A stretch of 64,000 nt of DNA from Pseudooctadecabacter jejudonensis (GCF_900172275.1 NZ_FWFT01000007.1:62001-126000); one strand, 5' to 3'; shown: positions 1 to 8,479, numbered from the stretch's first letter. A program made the numbers and translations. The notes: generated by a model not told the origin, from the letters alone.

Positions 1-338
1 ATCTGAACGCCTTTGTTGTCCTCATCCGCATCGTTGGGTTGAGGGGTGGTGCTATGCTGCACATGGGGAATGTGATCGGCCCGACGGCTGTCGCCCGCAT
101 CATGCCCGATCAGTTGCCCTAAATAAGTATAGCCAGCGGGAATATGGCCCTTTTCATTCATGCACCGGCGGCGCCAGTCCGGGTTTGTGAAGTCCAGCTT
201 GGGCAGATCCCGTGGGAGGGCCTCATCGGTGATCAAAGCTTTCAGTTGTAGGCCGCGAGGATCTACGACCGTGCAACACTGCCCCATCCGCGCGGAGGCA
301 AAGTTGAGGCTGATTTTGGGCGATGGTGTCGTCGTCAT
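1..338 (-). CDS. Animal-type haem peroxidase-like protein, N-terminal part only
   Basis: The gene runs off the left edge; about 112 codons are visible from the ATG at 338. Residues 68-80 read AGYTYLGQLIGHD. This resembles the GQFxDHD block of animal-type haem peroxidases, where the Asp can crosslink to haem and the His is the distal haem residue. Here the Asp position is Gly78, while His79 and Asp80 are kept. No signal peptide is visible, so a cytoplasmic protein is likely. The gene starts 15 bp after the YcaO-like gene and probably shares its transcript. The assignment rests on one sequence block, and the proximal His region lies outside the window, so another fold is possible. If the call is right, the enzyme would oxidise a substrate with hydrogen peroxide. 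Confidence 0.5.
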   Translation of the reverse strand, partial: MTTTPSPKISLNFASARMGQCCTVVDPRGLQLKALITDEALPRDLPKLDFTNPDWRRRCMNEKGHIPAGYTYLGQLIGHDAGDSRRADHIPHVQHSTTPQPNDADEDNKGVQ

Positions 339-353
339 TCGTGGCGTCCTTGT

Positions 354-1226
354 CTATTGGGCCATGAAGGGATGATCTGGTGGGGCGACTTTGGAGGAGG
401 GCATCCCGTCGATTTTGCACAGCCAAACAGGGCGTGAGGCGGGATCGGCGGTCAGATCCGTCAATGTGTGGGGCGGCATGGTGCTGGACAGCGCACCATG
501 GCTGGTATTCAGGTCAGCAGGATCGGCCGGAATGGAGGGCAGCAACGCGCCCCTGCGGGCGGCATACTCGCGTATTTTGGCCTCAATGCGGTCCTGATCC
601 GAGGTGTCGCGCCCACCGCGTGCGGCCATAACCGTGTAAAGGTTCAATTCCATCAACATGACTTCGGTCGCGGCCAGCCGGGCGGCGGCCTGTGCTTGTG
701 TCGCGGTGCCGAAACCCAAAATCATGTCCTGCCCCATGCGATTGGCCGAACATGCCACAACGCAATGGCAGGGCAGGGGCGACGTCAGGTGCCAGAACTG
801 TGTGTCCCGAAATGCCGTCGCGCCTGTGCGGGCCTTTTTTACGAAGCTGGTGATCTGGTGGTCGTCCAGCCAGTTGGCGGGAATTTTTTTGGCCAGACCA
901 TTGCCGCGCCACCATGACAACACGGCCTTGCGCTGCAGGGCCTCAAGCATGGCGTTGTGCTGCGCAAGGGTCACATCGGGATGGGCGGCCAGCCCGTCGG
1001 TGATCGGGTCGAATTCCGGCAGGACATCTTCCAGTGCAAGAATTTCGGCGGTTTCACTCAGACACTTTTCAAATGCGATGTCGCGCGTTGCGTCTGCACC
1101 GCTGGCCGTGCGTCCGCTGAGCGTCTGGCTTTGCAGAATGGCAAGGGACGGGGCGTAGATGCTGTCCGGCCAAATCGGAGACCGCCAGACCGTCTTAAGA
1201 TTCATGTCCGATGTGATGATCTGCAT
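354..1226 (-). CDS. Compact YcaO-domain-like protein (290 aa)
   Basis: YcaO proteins use ATP to activate peptide backbone amides, as in azoline or thioamide formation. Four stretches here align by eye with SagD/YcaO blocks. Residues 37-62 (SGRTASG, then SETAE with Glu58 and Glu61) match the G-K-G...ExxER region. Residues 92-106 (EALQRKAVLSWW) match the ELVERDA..WW block. Residues 145-160 match the strand before the active site, and 171-190 (GFGTAT...AATEV, Glu188) match the G.G.....A..RAL.E block. The Arg of ExxER is Ile62, so ATP binding may be altered. At 290 residues it is shorter than typical cyclodehydratases of 400 or more. An AAGGAT ribosome site precedes the ATG. No E1-like partner or precursor peptide was found nearby. 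Homology is remote and was judged without a search. Confidence 0.5.
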   Translation of the reverse strand: MQIITSDMNLKTVWRSPIWPDSIYAPSLAILQSQTLSGRTASGADATRDIAFEKCLSETAEILALEDVLPEFDPITDGLAAHPDVTLAQHNAMLEALQRKAVLSWWRGNGLAKKIPANWLDDHQITSFVKKARTGATAFRDTQFWHLTSPLPCHCVVACSANRMGQDMILGFGTATQAQAAARLAATEVMLMELNLYTVMAARGGRDTSDQDRIEAKIREYAARRGALLPSIPADPADLNTSHGALSSTMPPHTLTDLTADPASRPVWLCKIDGMPSSKVAPPDHPFMAQ

Positions 1227-1290
1227 ATCGCGCGGATCCTTTTGCCCTGTCGTGGGAGTGTTCGCCGTTTTCTCATTTCAAACAAGATGC

Positions 1291-1343
1291 CTGTGATTTT
1301 GTTGTGAATTCTGTGGCGGGGGCAGATCACAATTAAATCACAG
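1291..1343. promoter_or_regulatory. Long nested inverted repeat in the divergent promoter region
   Basis: Between the divergent starts at 1226 and 1400, the bases form an almost symmetric stem. CTGTGATTT (1291-1299) pairs with AAATCACAG (1335-1343). TTGTGA (1302-1307) pairs with TCACAA (1327-1332). TCTG (1310-1313) pairs with CAGA (1323-1326). The loop is TGGCGGGGG. That gives 19 Watson-Crick pairs with one 2-nt internal mismatch and one 2-nt bulge. Because both neighbouring genes point away, a terminator is unlikely. Nested operators for a dimeric regulator, or a structured 5' leader, are more plausible. Confidence 0.6.
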
Positions 1344-1399
1344 CTCTCCGTTTTGGTGATCCTCACCCCGTCGATTTCGACCAGTGGAGGGAGAGGAAC

Positions 1400-2251
1400 G
1401 TGAACAAAACGATATGTATCAGGAACGGAGCAGCATCCGTGGCCATTGTGGCTATGACGGCCTGCACCCAACCTTTGACAGAGGACCAGGCCAGCCGCCT
1501 GACCAACACATCCCAGCAAATTGGTGCGTCATTGTCGTTGTCGGCCACGCTGCAACAGCAGGCCCATGACAACGCCTATACTACGCAGAATTTGTGCCGG
1601 TATTTGGCGGGCCAGTCGGACTATGGGCTTGGTCAGCTCGCGCCGGAGCTGGACATCGGACAGACCGCCAAAGACCGTTTGGCGCTTGCCAGAAAGTTGA
1701 CTGCGTATCTTGAGGCCCTGATCGAGGCGAGCCGCGGCGAAAGTTTGAATGACCTGGAAACGGCGCGCGATGACTTCGTGGCGGCCGCTTCGCGTTTGAC
1801 ACCAACCACCGCGCCGATTGAGCCCGTTTTGGGGGGCAGCCTGCGTTTGTTTGGGCGGATTGCAGAGGCCCAACGTCAACGCGAAATCCGATCCATCATG
1901 GACGGGGTTGCCGATGCCATCAGCACGCTGCCTGTCATCCTACGAGGTGATCAGGCGGCCGTTCTCGCGGATGTCGAGGCGCAGATCGCCCGCTATGAAC
2001 ATGCGGCCCGCTGTGTCTTGCGGGTGCAGCGCACCGATGACGCCGCAGCCGAAGCGTTCGCGCAATATGACACATCGATCCGTTCGCTGAGGGCGCAGAC
2101 CGCATTGATCGCGGCAGCGCCTGCATTGGTGGCACGACTGCGCACGGCGCACATCGAAATTGCAGATGAAACGGTGTCATTCGCGACCGGATTGGGCCAG
2201 CTGGCCGACGTTCTGGACGACATCAACACTATCACATCCGAAGCAAACTAA
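1400..2251 (+). CDS. Putative lipoprotein of unknown function (283 aa)
   Basis: The gene starts with GTG after a GGGAGAGGA ribosome site. The N-terminus has a short charged segment, a hydrophobic stretch and a lipobox-like MTAC with Cys22, so it is probably a lipidated, membrane-anchored protein facing the periplasm. The mature part is predominantly alpha-helical in appearance, rich in Ala, Leu, Arg and Asp, without recognisable motifs. I do not recognise the family. It is the first gene of a plus-strand cluster continuing to about 6.46 kb, with 12 bp to the next gene. It may be a scaffold or stator for the membrane and large soluble proteins encoded downstream; that is inference from context only. 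Confidence 0.75.
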   Translation: MNKTICIRNGAASVAIVAMTACTQPLTEDQASRLTNTSQQIGASLSLSATLQQQAHDNAYTTQNLCRYLAGQSDYGLGQLAPELDIGQTAKDRLALARKLTAYLEALIEASRGESLNDLETARDDFVAAASRLTPTTAPIEPVLGGSLRLFGRIAEAQRQREIRSIMDGVADAISTLPVILRGDQAAVLADVEAQIARYEHAARCVLRVQRTDDAAAEAFAQYDTSIRSLRAQTALIAAAPALVARLRTAHIEIADETVSFATGLGQLADVLDDINTITSEAN

Positions 2252-2263
2252 GGGACCAGAGCC

Positions 2264-2581
2264 ATGGCCGACAATCAATCCGTCAAACGTAAGATCCTGA
2301 ACGCCCTGTCTGATCTGTATTTCATTCAGCGCCACAACGACGATCTGACCACCGCCCAGAAAGACGCAATTGCAACCTCCATCACGGCATTGGAGGCGGA
2401 GTACATCGCCTTGGGCGGGCGCGCACCGGACGGGGCTTATGACGCCATTGGCGGTCATTTGTCAGGCGCGTCCGCCAGCTTGGCCAAGATCAAGGCCGAA
2501 CGGGAAGAGTTGGCAACGACCTATGCGTCTGCGGCCAAGATCCTTGGGTCAGTGTCCCGTATTCTCGCGCTTTTGGCCTAA
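2264..2581 (+). CDS. Small helical protein of unknown function (105 aa)
   Basis: A short protein without a signal peptide or transmembrane segment, and without Cys. It appears to consist of two or three helices: roughly residues 4-24, 28-50 and 62-104, the last rich in Ala, Lys, Glu and Leu with heptad-like spacing that could form a coiled coil. The start lies 12 bp after the lipoprotein gene and 35 bp precede the next gene, so it belongs to the same operon. I do not recognise it. Absence of Cys and of a Ser/Thr-rich tail argues against it being a classic azoline precursor peptide for the YcaO-like enzyme. An accessory subunit or chaperone is possible. Confidence 0.65.
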   Translation: MADNQSVKRKILNALSDLYFIQRHNDDLTTAQKDAIATSITALEAEYIALGGRAPDGAYDAIGGHLSGASASLAKIKAEREELATTYASAAKILGSVSRILALLA

Positions 2582-2616
2582 AGCACGCTCTTCATTGGAA
2601 AACGAAAGGAAACAAA

Positions 2617-3066
2617 ATGACCAGTCAATTTGCGACATGGGTGCCGGTGTTGGTGACACTGGGGATTCTGATTTGGGGGTTGCGGTTGCTGTCAGCGATT
2701 TTGCTGGCGCCGAACGTGCAAACCACGCGGCCCATGTTGGCCAGCGCGCTGACGGAAAAGAAGGATCCCGAAAATGGGATCAGTTTCAGCCGCGTCTCCG
2801 GCGCGATCGGCTCTATCGGATTGGCGGCCTTTATGTCGGGCCTGGGGCTTTGGGTGTTCTTTGCACTCAACGACGGTTCAATGCTGACGGTCGCAGACAC
2901 GACGACAGGCGCAGACGACACGGTTGATCCCACCACCGGCCATGGCGTGGCTGGGTCTCCTTTGGCCCGCCTGCGAGAACTTGAGGTGTATTTGTGGGGC
3001 AGTGCTGCCCTGTTCGCACCCTATGCGGCCAATCAGATCAACGGCCTGTTCAGCGGCAAGAAATAA
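2617..3066 (+). CDS. Small integral membrane protein (149 aa)
   Basis: Two clear hydrophobic segments lie at about residues 6-30 and 62-87. A third, weaker amphipathic one near 123-145 (WGSAALFAPYAANQ) could be re-entrant or membrane-lying. Between segments two and three is a Thr/Asp-rich linker (about 90-112). The family is not recognised. A GAAAGGAA ribosome site precedes the ATG. It sits between the small helical protein and the 904-residue protein in one gene string. Together with the lipoprotein it suggests that the encoded assembly is built at the inner membrane. A holin-like or pore-forming role cannot be excluded, but nothing specific supports it. Confidence 0.7.
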   Translation: MTSQFATWVPVLVTLGILIWGLRLLSAILLAPNVQTTRPMLASALTEKKDPENGISFSRVSGAIGSIGLAAFMSGLGLWVFFALNDGSMLTVADTTTGADDTVDPTTGHGVAGSPLARLRELEVYLWGSAALFAPYAANQINGLFSGKK

Positions 3067-3087
3067 TATTCAAGAAGGAGACTGACA

Positions 3088-5802
3088 ATGACCACGTCCC
3101 TGACGCAGCATGTCACCATATCCAGCCCCGCGGACGTCACCCAGACCAAGGTTTGGGGACGCATTGACCCTGATTATCTGTCCGCCGCCCCCGCCTTTCG
3201 GTTCCGCAGATCCCGCGATGTGCCAACCCGCGCGAACGATGCGCTTTTGGACGCGATGGACGACCGAGATGTGGATTTGTGGCACAAACGGAACGCCATT
3301 CTCGCGGTTCGCGATTTTCTGGAAGAACTTTGGGTGTCGGAGGATGACGATGCCCTACCCAGTACGGTGCAGGCCAAGGCTATTCCGTTCATCTATGAAT
3401 ATGTTCAAAATGATGGCGCTGATGAAGCCGTGCCTAAATTGATGCTTCCAGTTGCTGGCCCGGGCGGGGTGACAACCAAGCAAGTGCCCCAAAATGCCGT
3501 TGTCGCGAAAGCCGAAGACCCGGACGCGGGCAGTGTCTATTACTTCATGTTGCAGACAATGGGCGACACGGACCTACGCGCGGCGGAACTGACTGAAAAG
3601 TTGGATACCTATGAATACGCATGGAAGGAAAGGATCGACATTGCGCGCCGCGTTTTTCCTGAACAGTCAGAGATGCATTCGACGCACGAGTTTCTGGATT
3701 TGTCCGTCGGCGCCATCGTCGAAAGATTCCCATTTCTGAAAAACCAGCACAAAGCGATTACCGATGTGCGCAACACATTGCAAAAACGGCTCGTCGATGA
3801 GCAGGACTACGGCCTTGTGCAGGCGCTGTTCAAAGAGGTGCAGGATCTGAACCATGATCTGGCCGCCATTGAACGGGCTATTTCCGGCTTGGTGGGGTTC
3901 GCGTCATCGCGGGGCTTTGTTTTGGTGACCGAAGACAATCAGCCTTTGGTTGGCACCAAGCAGGGCGCCGCCCATACCTACACCGATTTCAAAGCGGGGG
4001 ATCTGGTCAAGACACGCAGGTATATCTCTCGTTGGGTGGAGGAAAAGATCGTCCATCGGTCCCGTCGAACCTGGTACGGGAAACGCAAACGGTGGACGGA
4101 AACCCACCGCATCCAACGGTCATCGAAAGATATCGATTTCAAGGCCGTGGACAGTACCGATTCCATGTTGTCCGACTACATCGCCGAGACCCTCAAAGGG
4201 CTCAACGCGATCGTTTTGCAAAACGCGGACGACGGGCTTGAGGCCACCGATGGCCGGTCGCTGGCCAGCATCATGGCGCAATGCGAACTGGACGAGGCCT
4301 ATCAGCGCAATTGCGTCTTGTTGATGCCTGTCTACAACCAAAGCCTGTTTGGTGAGGACATCATCGCAGGCTACCACGTGATCGAACGGCCCAACCGTGG
4401 TCGGCGGATTGTGTCGTTGCCCGATTTCTTTTTCGAAGAGCAGATCAGCTATAAACTGCGGTGGCTTGGGCTTGAGCTGGGGGAATTGGTCAGCAGTATC
4501 AACCTGTTGCCGGGCGAAGTGCGCGATATTTCGTTGCAGACCAAACGGTCATCGCTGCGCGAAACCGATTTCAAATCGACGCAGACCTATGAAAGCGACG
4601 CGACGACATCATTGGACACCGTCACGTCGATTGAAAATGAATTCCAACGGGAAAACACATCGGAGAAAACCAAAAGTTGGAGTGTCAAAGCCTCTGGGTC
4701 GTATGGGGGGTTTTCGGCTGGGGCCAGCAGCTCCGGCACGTCAAAACAGACGGCGCGGCAGTTCGCCAAAAGCCTCAATAAACTGACGACGCAGGCGATC
4801 AGCAAGCTGCGCAAAAAGGCCCGCAGTGAGGTCGTCGCACGTGAGTTGAGCCGCGAAGAGGTCGAGGCGACGTCGCGGTCATCCGGTCATATCTCAAATC
4901 CGAATGTGGGCCGGACGTTGAATGTGAACTTCTTTACCATCAACAACGTCTTTGCGGCCTCGACCTACATGGATGACATCGGGTTCACCTATATCTCCCC
5001 GTTTGAGCTGATCGACGGAACCGATATTCGCGAGGTCCGCAGCTATGCCAAGGAAGACCTGCCCGAATTTCTGGATACCGTGCTGGAGGATATGACCCGT
5101 CTGTTAATGATGGGGCAGCGGTTTTCAAACGCGGGCCTCGGACGGGCAGAACGGCATGCACGGGCCCTCGCGGATGCGAAGACCTATGTCGATGCGGTGA
5201 AACAGGATTTTCTGGCGGCGTTCCAGGATTACGCGCTTGAAGACCGGCCAACGGATGACGCTGCACTGGTTGCGGAAAAGGAACCGGTATCGGCCTTTGC
5301 CATTCAAGGCGACGGGGATGACCCTCGGGCTATGAATCTTGCACAGGACAATGATCTGGGCCGGTTGCTGTCCAAACTTGTGGCGACAGGGCGCGCCATC
5401 GAACCCGATATTGTCCTCAGCCCGTCGGGTGCCGTGTATGCCGACAGCTATACAGGACAAACCGAAGGGCTGGAGAGCTATGCGGTTGAAATGCGCAAAC
5501 TAGAGGTCGAAAAGCAATTTGGCGCTGTTTTGAAAGAAATGAGCACCAAGACTGCGCTGGCGTCAGGCACCCGCGACGCGCATTACAACGTGGCACATCA
5601 AAAGGTGTCTGACACTGAGCTTCGGGTGCAGATCGGGGGCACGATCAAGGACGGCACGTGGCGCTATTCGATTGGCGGTCATCTGATCGGATCGCTTGAG
5701 GTTGCTGGTGGTCTGCGTACCTTTACGTTGGCCCTTGATCCGGACCGTCACGATAATCTGCCGATTGACCAGTTGCCCGGTCATCTGGTGCGCCATGACT
5801 GA
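3088..5802 (+). CDS. Large uncharacterised protein with Ser/Gly-rich amphipathic segment (904 aa)
   Basis: The start is preceded by a strong AAGGAG site. No signal peptide is seen. Residues around 160-270 look helical, possibly coiled coil. A basic loop near 320-345 (SRRTWYGKRKRW) follows. Near 475 is LLPGEVRDISLQTKRSS. At about 530-555 comes an alternating segment (SWSVKASGSYGGFSAGASSS) of the kind that forms amphipathic beta-hairpins, followed by a Lys/Arg-rich helix. After that is an ISNPNVGRTLNVNFF stretch. From memory, this order (LPGE, Ser/Gly hairpin, basic helix, NPN..RTLN) occurs in large hypothetical proteins of many bacteria with no assigned function. The C-terminal 90 residues look beta-rich. 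Its stop overlaps the next gene by 8 bp. A pore-forming or envelope-spanning role is only a guess. Confidence 0.8.
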   Translation: MTTSLTQHVTISSPADVTQTKVWGRIDPDYLSAAPAFRFRRSRDVPTRANDALLDAMDDRDVDLWHKRNAILAVRDFLEELWVSEDDDALPSTVQAKAIPFIYEYVQNDGADEAVPKLMLPVAGPGGVTTKQVPQNAVVAKAEDPDAGSVYYFMLQTMGDTDLRAAELTEKLDTYEYAWKERIDIARRVFPEQSEMHSTHEFLDLSVGAIVERFPFLKNQHKAITDVRNTLQKRLVDEQDYGLVQALFKEVQDLNHDLAAIERAISGLVGFASSRGFVLVTEDNQPLVGTKQGAAHTYTDFKAGDLVKTRRYISRWVEEKIVHRSRRTWYGKRKRWTETHRIQRSSKDIDFKAVDSTDSMLSDYIAETLKGLNAIVLQNADDGLEATDGRSLASIMAQCELDEAYQRNCVLLMPVYNQSLFGEDIIAGYHVIERPNRGRRIVSLPDFFFEEQISYKLRWLGLELGELVSSINLLPGEVRDISLQTKRSSLRETDFKSTQTYESDATTSLDTVTSIENEFQRENTSEKTKSWSVKASGSYGGFSAGASSSGTSKQTARQFAKSLNKLTTQAISKLRKKARSEVVARELSREEVEATSRSSGHISNPNVGRTLNVNFFTINNVFAASTYMDDIGFTYISPFELIDGTDIREVRSYAKEDLPEFLDTVLEDMTRLLMMGQRFSNAGLGRAERHARALADAKTYVDAVKQDFLAAFQDYALEDRPTDDAALVAEKEPVSAFAIQGDGDDPRAMNLAQDNDLGRLLSKLVATGRAIEPDIVLSPSGAVYADSYTGQTEGLESYAVEMRKLEVEKQFGAVLKEMSTKTALASGTRDAHYNVAHQKVSDTELRVQIGGTIKDGTWRYSIGGHLIGSLEVAGGLRTFTLALDPDRHDNLPIDQLPGHLVRHD

Positions 5803-6463
5803 TCGCGGCGCGACCTTGGCGTTTCCCTCTGCTGTGCAAAGCAGGGGGGTTCCGGTGTTTACCACGTTGCGGGCCAACAAGGACGGGCCGATCGTGGAAG
5901 TGCGCCAGTCGAAAGGAAACGGCACACGGTTCAAAGTAATTTCGGGCGCAAATGACCGGCAGACGGGGCAGGTGCGAGGCGCGCATTTGTCTGGCGGAGC
6001 GATCCCAAAAGGGACGTGGTTTATCGCCAAATGGGCCAATGCGCCAAAGGTGATCCGGCGCAAAGCCACGTCTGATCGCGTAGGCGCGCTGACCGGCGAG
6101 GCCCTGTTGCGGGAATTCAAACGCAAGTCTTATTGGATGGCTTTGTACCGTGATGACAGTGATATCGGACAGCCCATTGACGATGAGACTTATGTGCAAG
6201 GCCAGGTCCGCAACGGTATTCGGGCGCATTTCGGATCGTACAGTTTGGGCTGTCTGACATTTCAGGACAAAGACCAGTATTTCAAGTTTATCCAGGCTTT
6301 GTCCAAACAACCGCCCACCTTTATCAATGCCCAGGGCCAGCCTGTCGAAAAAGGCACAAAACACGCGATTGAGGTCTATGGGAAATTGATCGTTGGTGAC
6401 GCCATTGTGGATCAGGCCCCCGTGGACAACGTCGTTGACCGACTTTTGAACTGGTTTCAATAG
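5795..6463 (+). CDS. L,D-transpeptidase-like / DUF2778-type protein (222 aa)
   Basis: The ATG at 5795 lies inside the last codons of the preceding gene (ATGACTGA), an 8-bp overlap implying translational coupling. Residues about 145-162 read IRAHFGSYSLGCLTF. This resembles the H...S.GC motif of L,D-transpeptidase (YkuD) domains and especially the RxHxG..S.GCIT form of DUF2778. The known fold uses the Cys as nucleophile and the His as base, acting on peptidoglycan stem peptides. A GGAIPKGTWFI segment earlier fits the substrate-pocket strand. No signal peptide is evident, which is unusual for a housekeeping L,D-transpeptidase but normal for DUF2778 proteins exported as secretion effectors. Assignment is by motif only. 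Confidence 0.55.
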   Translation: MTDRGATLAFPSAVQSRGVPVFTTLRANKDGPIVEVRQSKGNGTRFKVISGANDRQTGQVRGAHLSGGAIPKGTWFIAKWANAPKVIRRKATSDRVGALTGEALLREFKRKSYWMALYRDDSDIGQPIDDETYVQGQVRNGIRAHFGSYSLGCLTFQDKDQYFKFIQALSKQPPTFINAQGQPVEKGTKHAIEVYGKLIVGDAIVDQAPVDNVVDRLLNWFQ

Positions 6464-7093
6464 CACCCGCGGAACATCGCGCAGCTTTCTGGCGTTAACC
6501 GGCATGTTGGTGCCGATTAAAGGAAAGCTGTCCGTTGTTGAAGCAAACGTCACAAATCGTTGTAAATCAGTGAGTTGAACGAAGCACTTGAGGCAGCACT
6601 TTAATGGATAGAGTGCTGATTCGGGGCCGAGTGTTGCGGTTTCGGCGTGATGCTGAACCGCCACAGATTTCAAACGAAATGGCTTCGGATGAGGGGTGCA
6701 ATGCGCAAAGGCTTGATTTACAGTTGTTTTTCTCACTTTGTCAGAAAAAAAGAAGCTGTTTACGGCGTTTTAACAGACGTGTGGGACGATGTTTGATTTA
6801 GAAGAAGGCGTGAAGAACCGCCGCATTAGAGACTGTTCCGCGGGTGGGACCGTGGATTGGCCGGGGCCTTGCGATTTCGATCGGACCCCTTTACATGCGG
6901 AATATGGGCATTTCAGATGGCTTGTGCTGCGTAACTGTCTGGACCGTGTCTTTTTAACGCGCGTTAAGTTTTTATTGGGTAAAAGATTGCTGCCACGATT
7001 TTCAAGAGAACCGTTTTCTATTCGGCTCTTGGACTCGGACTCACAGGCAGCCAGCGGCTGGATTGATGCAACCCCAAGCCAAGAGGGTGCAGC
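6464..7093. other. 630-bp intergenic stretch with AT-richer promoter-like DNA
   Basis: No convincing gene. It holds an inverted repeat just after the upstream gene (annotated separately). An AT-rich segment at 6715-6775 contains T- and A-runs and could carry promoter elements. A perfect 14-bp palindrome TTAACGCGCGTTAA lies at 6954-6967, about 130 bp before the next start, a plausible operator. A 102-codon open frame (6789-7097) overlapping the next ATG is present but was not accepted as a gene. Confidence 0.5.
6482..6530 (+). terminator. Stem-loop downstream of the 904 aa / L,D-transpeptidase operon
   Basis: CAGCTTTC (6482-6489) pairs with GAAAGCTG (6523-6530). An inner CGGCA (6500-6504) pairs with TGCCG (6511-6515) around a 6-nt loop. 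It starts 18 bp after the stop at 6463. There is no T-run after it, so intrinsic termination would be weak; it may instead protect the 3' end of the mRNA. Confidence 0.4.
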
Positions 7094-8395
7094 ATGATTG
7101 AGTCCATTCCTACCAAAGGCAGACCTCCTCGTATTGTTCTGGTCACAGCCATGCCGGCTGCCGTGCAGGAACTGTGCAATGTGAACCCTGCACACCTGCC
7201 GCGTCGGTCTATCAAACGTCTGAAGGTCGTAGGCCTTGATGCGGAATGTCACGCGGATGTCGATCTGTTGTTCTTGCCGTCGGCCTATGGTCAGTTCGAG
7301 ATGGAAAGCACGTCGACCATTGATGATCTGAGCGTCCAGATCTCAGGCTATGATCTGGCCGTGGATGTCTGTGATTTTGCCGCGCTTTATCGCCGTGGCC
7401 AGACACCAGTGGAAGACATCAAGGCGTATGATGGCCATCCCGCGGAAAAAGAATATCTGGATTTTTTGCGTGTTCTCAATCTGCTGACGACCAGTCTGGA
7501 TGTGTCCGACGGGAAGATTTACCGCCCGCGCGACATTACGCGGCTGACGTATAAATGGCACCCTGATGCGGATACGGTGCATTCCATTTATTCGTACGAG
7601 CAAACTGACGGCGCCTTTAAAGGGGCTTACGCCGACCATTGGGCTGAACTTGTTGAGACCGCAGATGATGTGCACACCGTCTTCAACGCTGCATTCAGTG
7701 CGGAAGAGTATAACAAGCTCACCGGCGCAATAGCACAACTGGACGAAGCGCAGGGCGAAACACTGATCGAACGTGTCATGGTTTCGAACTATTCCGACGA
7801 CATGTTGCAGCGTGTCGATGATGTTGTCGGTGCGGGTGACACGGAATTCCTGCGTGATTTGGAAGACGCGCTGCAGGACCGTGTGAACGAATACAAGCTC
7901 AGCGATGAGATGCTGGACAACGTCGGTGAGATTGCTGAGCCGCTTATAAACCAGATCGAGGATGTTATTGCGCAATTAAATCTGTCCCTCGTGGACGGGT
8001 ACAACATCGCCGGTAGTCCAGAATTGAAGTCGGGCGACCAAGTGTTCAAAATGGATCCGGCCGCCAATCTTCGCGACAAATTCTGCAAGAAGTTTCCTTA
8101 TACATTTGCGTTTCTGGATTTCTGGAACCGGATGGAAGGCAACCGCGACACCTATGAAATGAACCGGTCGATCAACGGCTGGTACATGTCGAACTCGTCT
8201 TTGCCCACGCTGGCGAAGGCGGTTCTGAAAGCTCAGGGTGGCGTGAAAATGACAGTTTGGGCCGTGCCATTGATGGCAACGAACAGTGTCGGCTTTTTCC
8301 CCGACGCTGCGGCGCATCGCAAGAACATCGGGACGCGGATCAGGGGACAGCTGCTCGCCGTTTCGAAAGCTGCATATGTTCGCGAATTTGCATAA
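7094..8395 (+). CDS. Uncharacterised protein (433 aa)
   Basis: I do not recognise this protein. It has no signal peptide or membrane segment. The N-terminal third looks alpha/beta: RIVLVTAMP (13-21), VVGLDAECHADVDLLFLPSAYGQ (about 45-67) and YDLAVDVCDF (about 85-94) could be strands of a Rossmann-like sheet. The middle (about 190-320) is acidic and helical (many Asp, Glu, Leu), and the C-terminus is basic. It starts after a 630-bp promoter-like region and is followed after 84 bp by the flavoprotein-like gene on the same strand, so the two may form a separate transcript from the upstream operon. Confidence 0.7.
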   Translation: MIESIPTKGRPPRIVLVTAMPAAVQELCNVNPAHLPRRSIKRLKVVGLDAECHADVDLLFLPSAYGQFEMESTSTIDDLSVQISGYDLAVDVCDFAALYRRGQTPVEDIKAYDGHPAEKEYLDFLRVLNLLTTSLDVSDGKIYRPRDITRLTYKWHPDADTVHSIYSYEQTDGAFKGAYADHWAELVETADDVHTVFNAAFSAEEYNKLTGAIAQLDEAQGETLIERVMVSNYSDDMLQRVDDVVGAGDTEFLRDLEDALQDRVNEYKLSDEMLDNVGEIAEPLINQIEDVIAQLNLSLVDGYNIAGSPELKSGDQVFKMDPAANLRDKFCKKFPYTFAFLDFWNRMEGNRDTYEMNRSINGWYMSNSSLPTLAKAVLKAQGGVKMTVWAVPLMATNSVGFFPDAAAHRKNIGTRIRGQLLAVSKAAYVREFA

Positions 8396-8479
8396 GATGA
8401 TTTGAATAAAAGATCGGTGGCTTGGGGAAGACCACCGGCGACCTTCGACTGAGGACAGATCGGTTGTAAGGTTAAAACG

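Noticed and set aside
2264-2581. Considered as a YcaO precursor peptide
   Set aside because: It contains no Cys, no Ser/Thr-rich core and no leader-type cleavage site; it looks like a helical structural protein.
1400-6463. Idea that the plus-strand cluster is a prophage or tailocin
   Set aside because: No capsid, sheath, tube, baseplate, terminase or lysis genes are recognisable; only the L,D-transpeptidase-like gene would fit.
6789-7097. 102-codon open frame whose stop overlaps the ATG at 7094
   Set aside because: No family resemblance, an irregular composition, no good ribosome site, and a 14-bp palindrome inside it. It looks like promoter DNA. Overlap with the next start alone is weak support.
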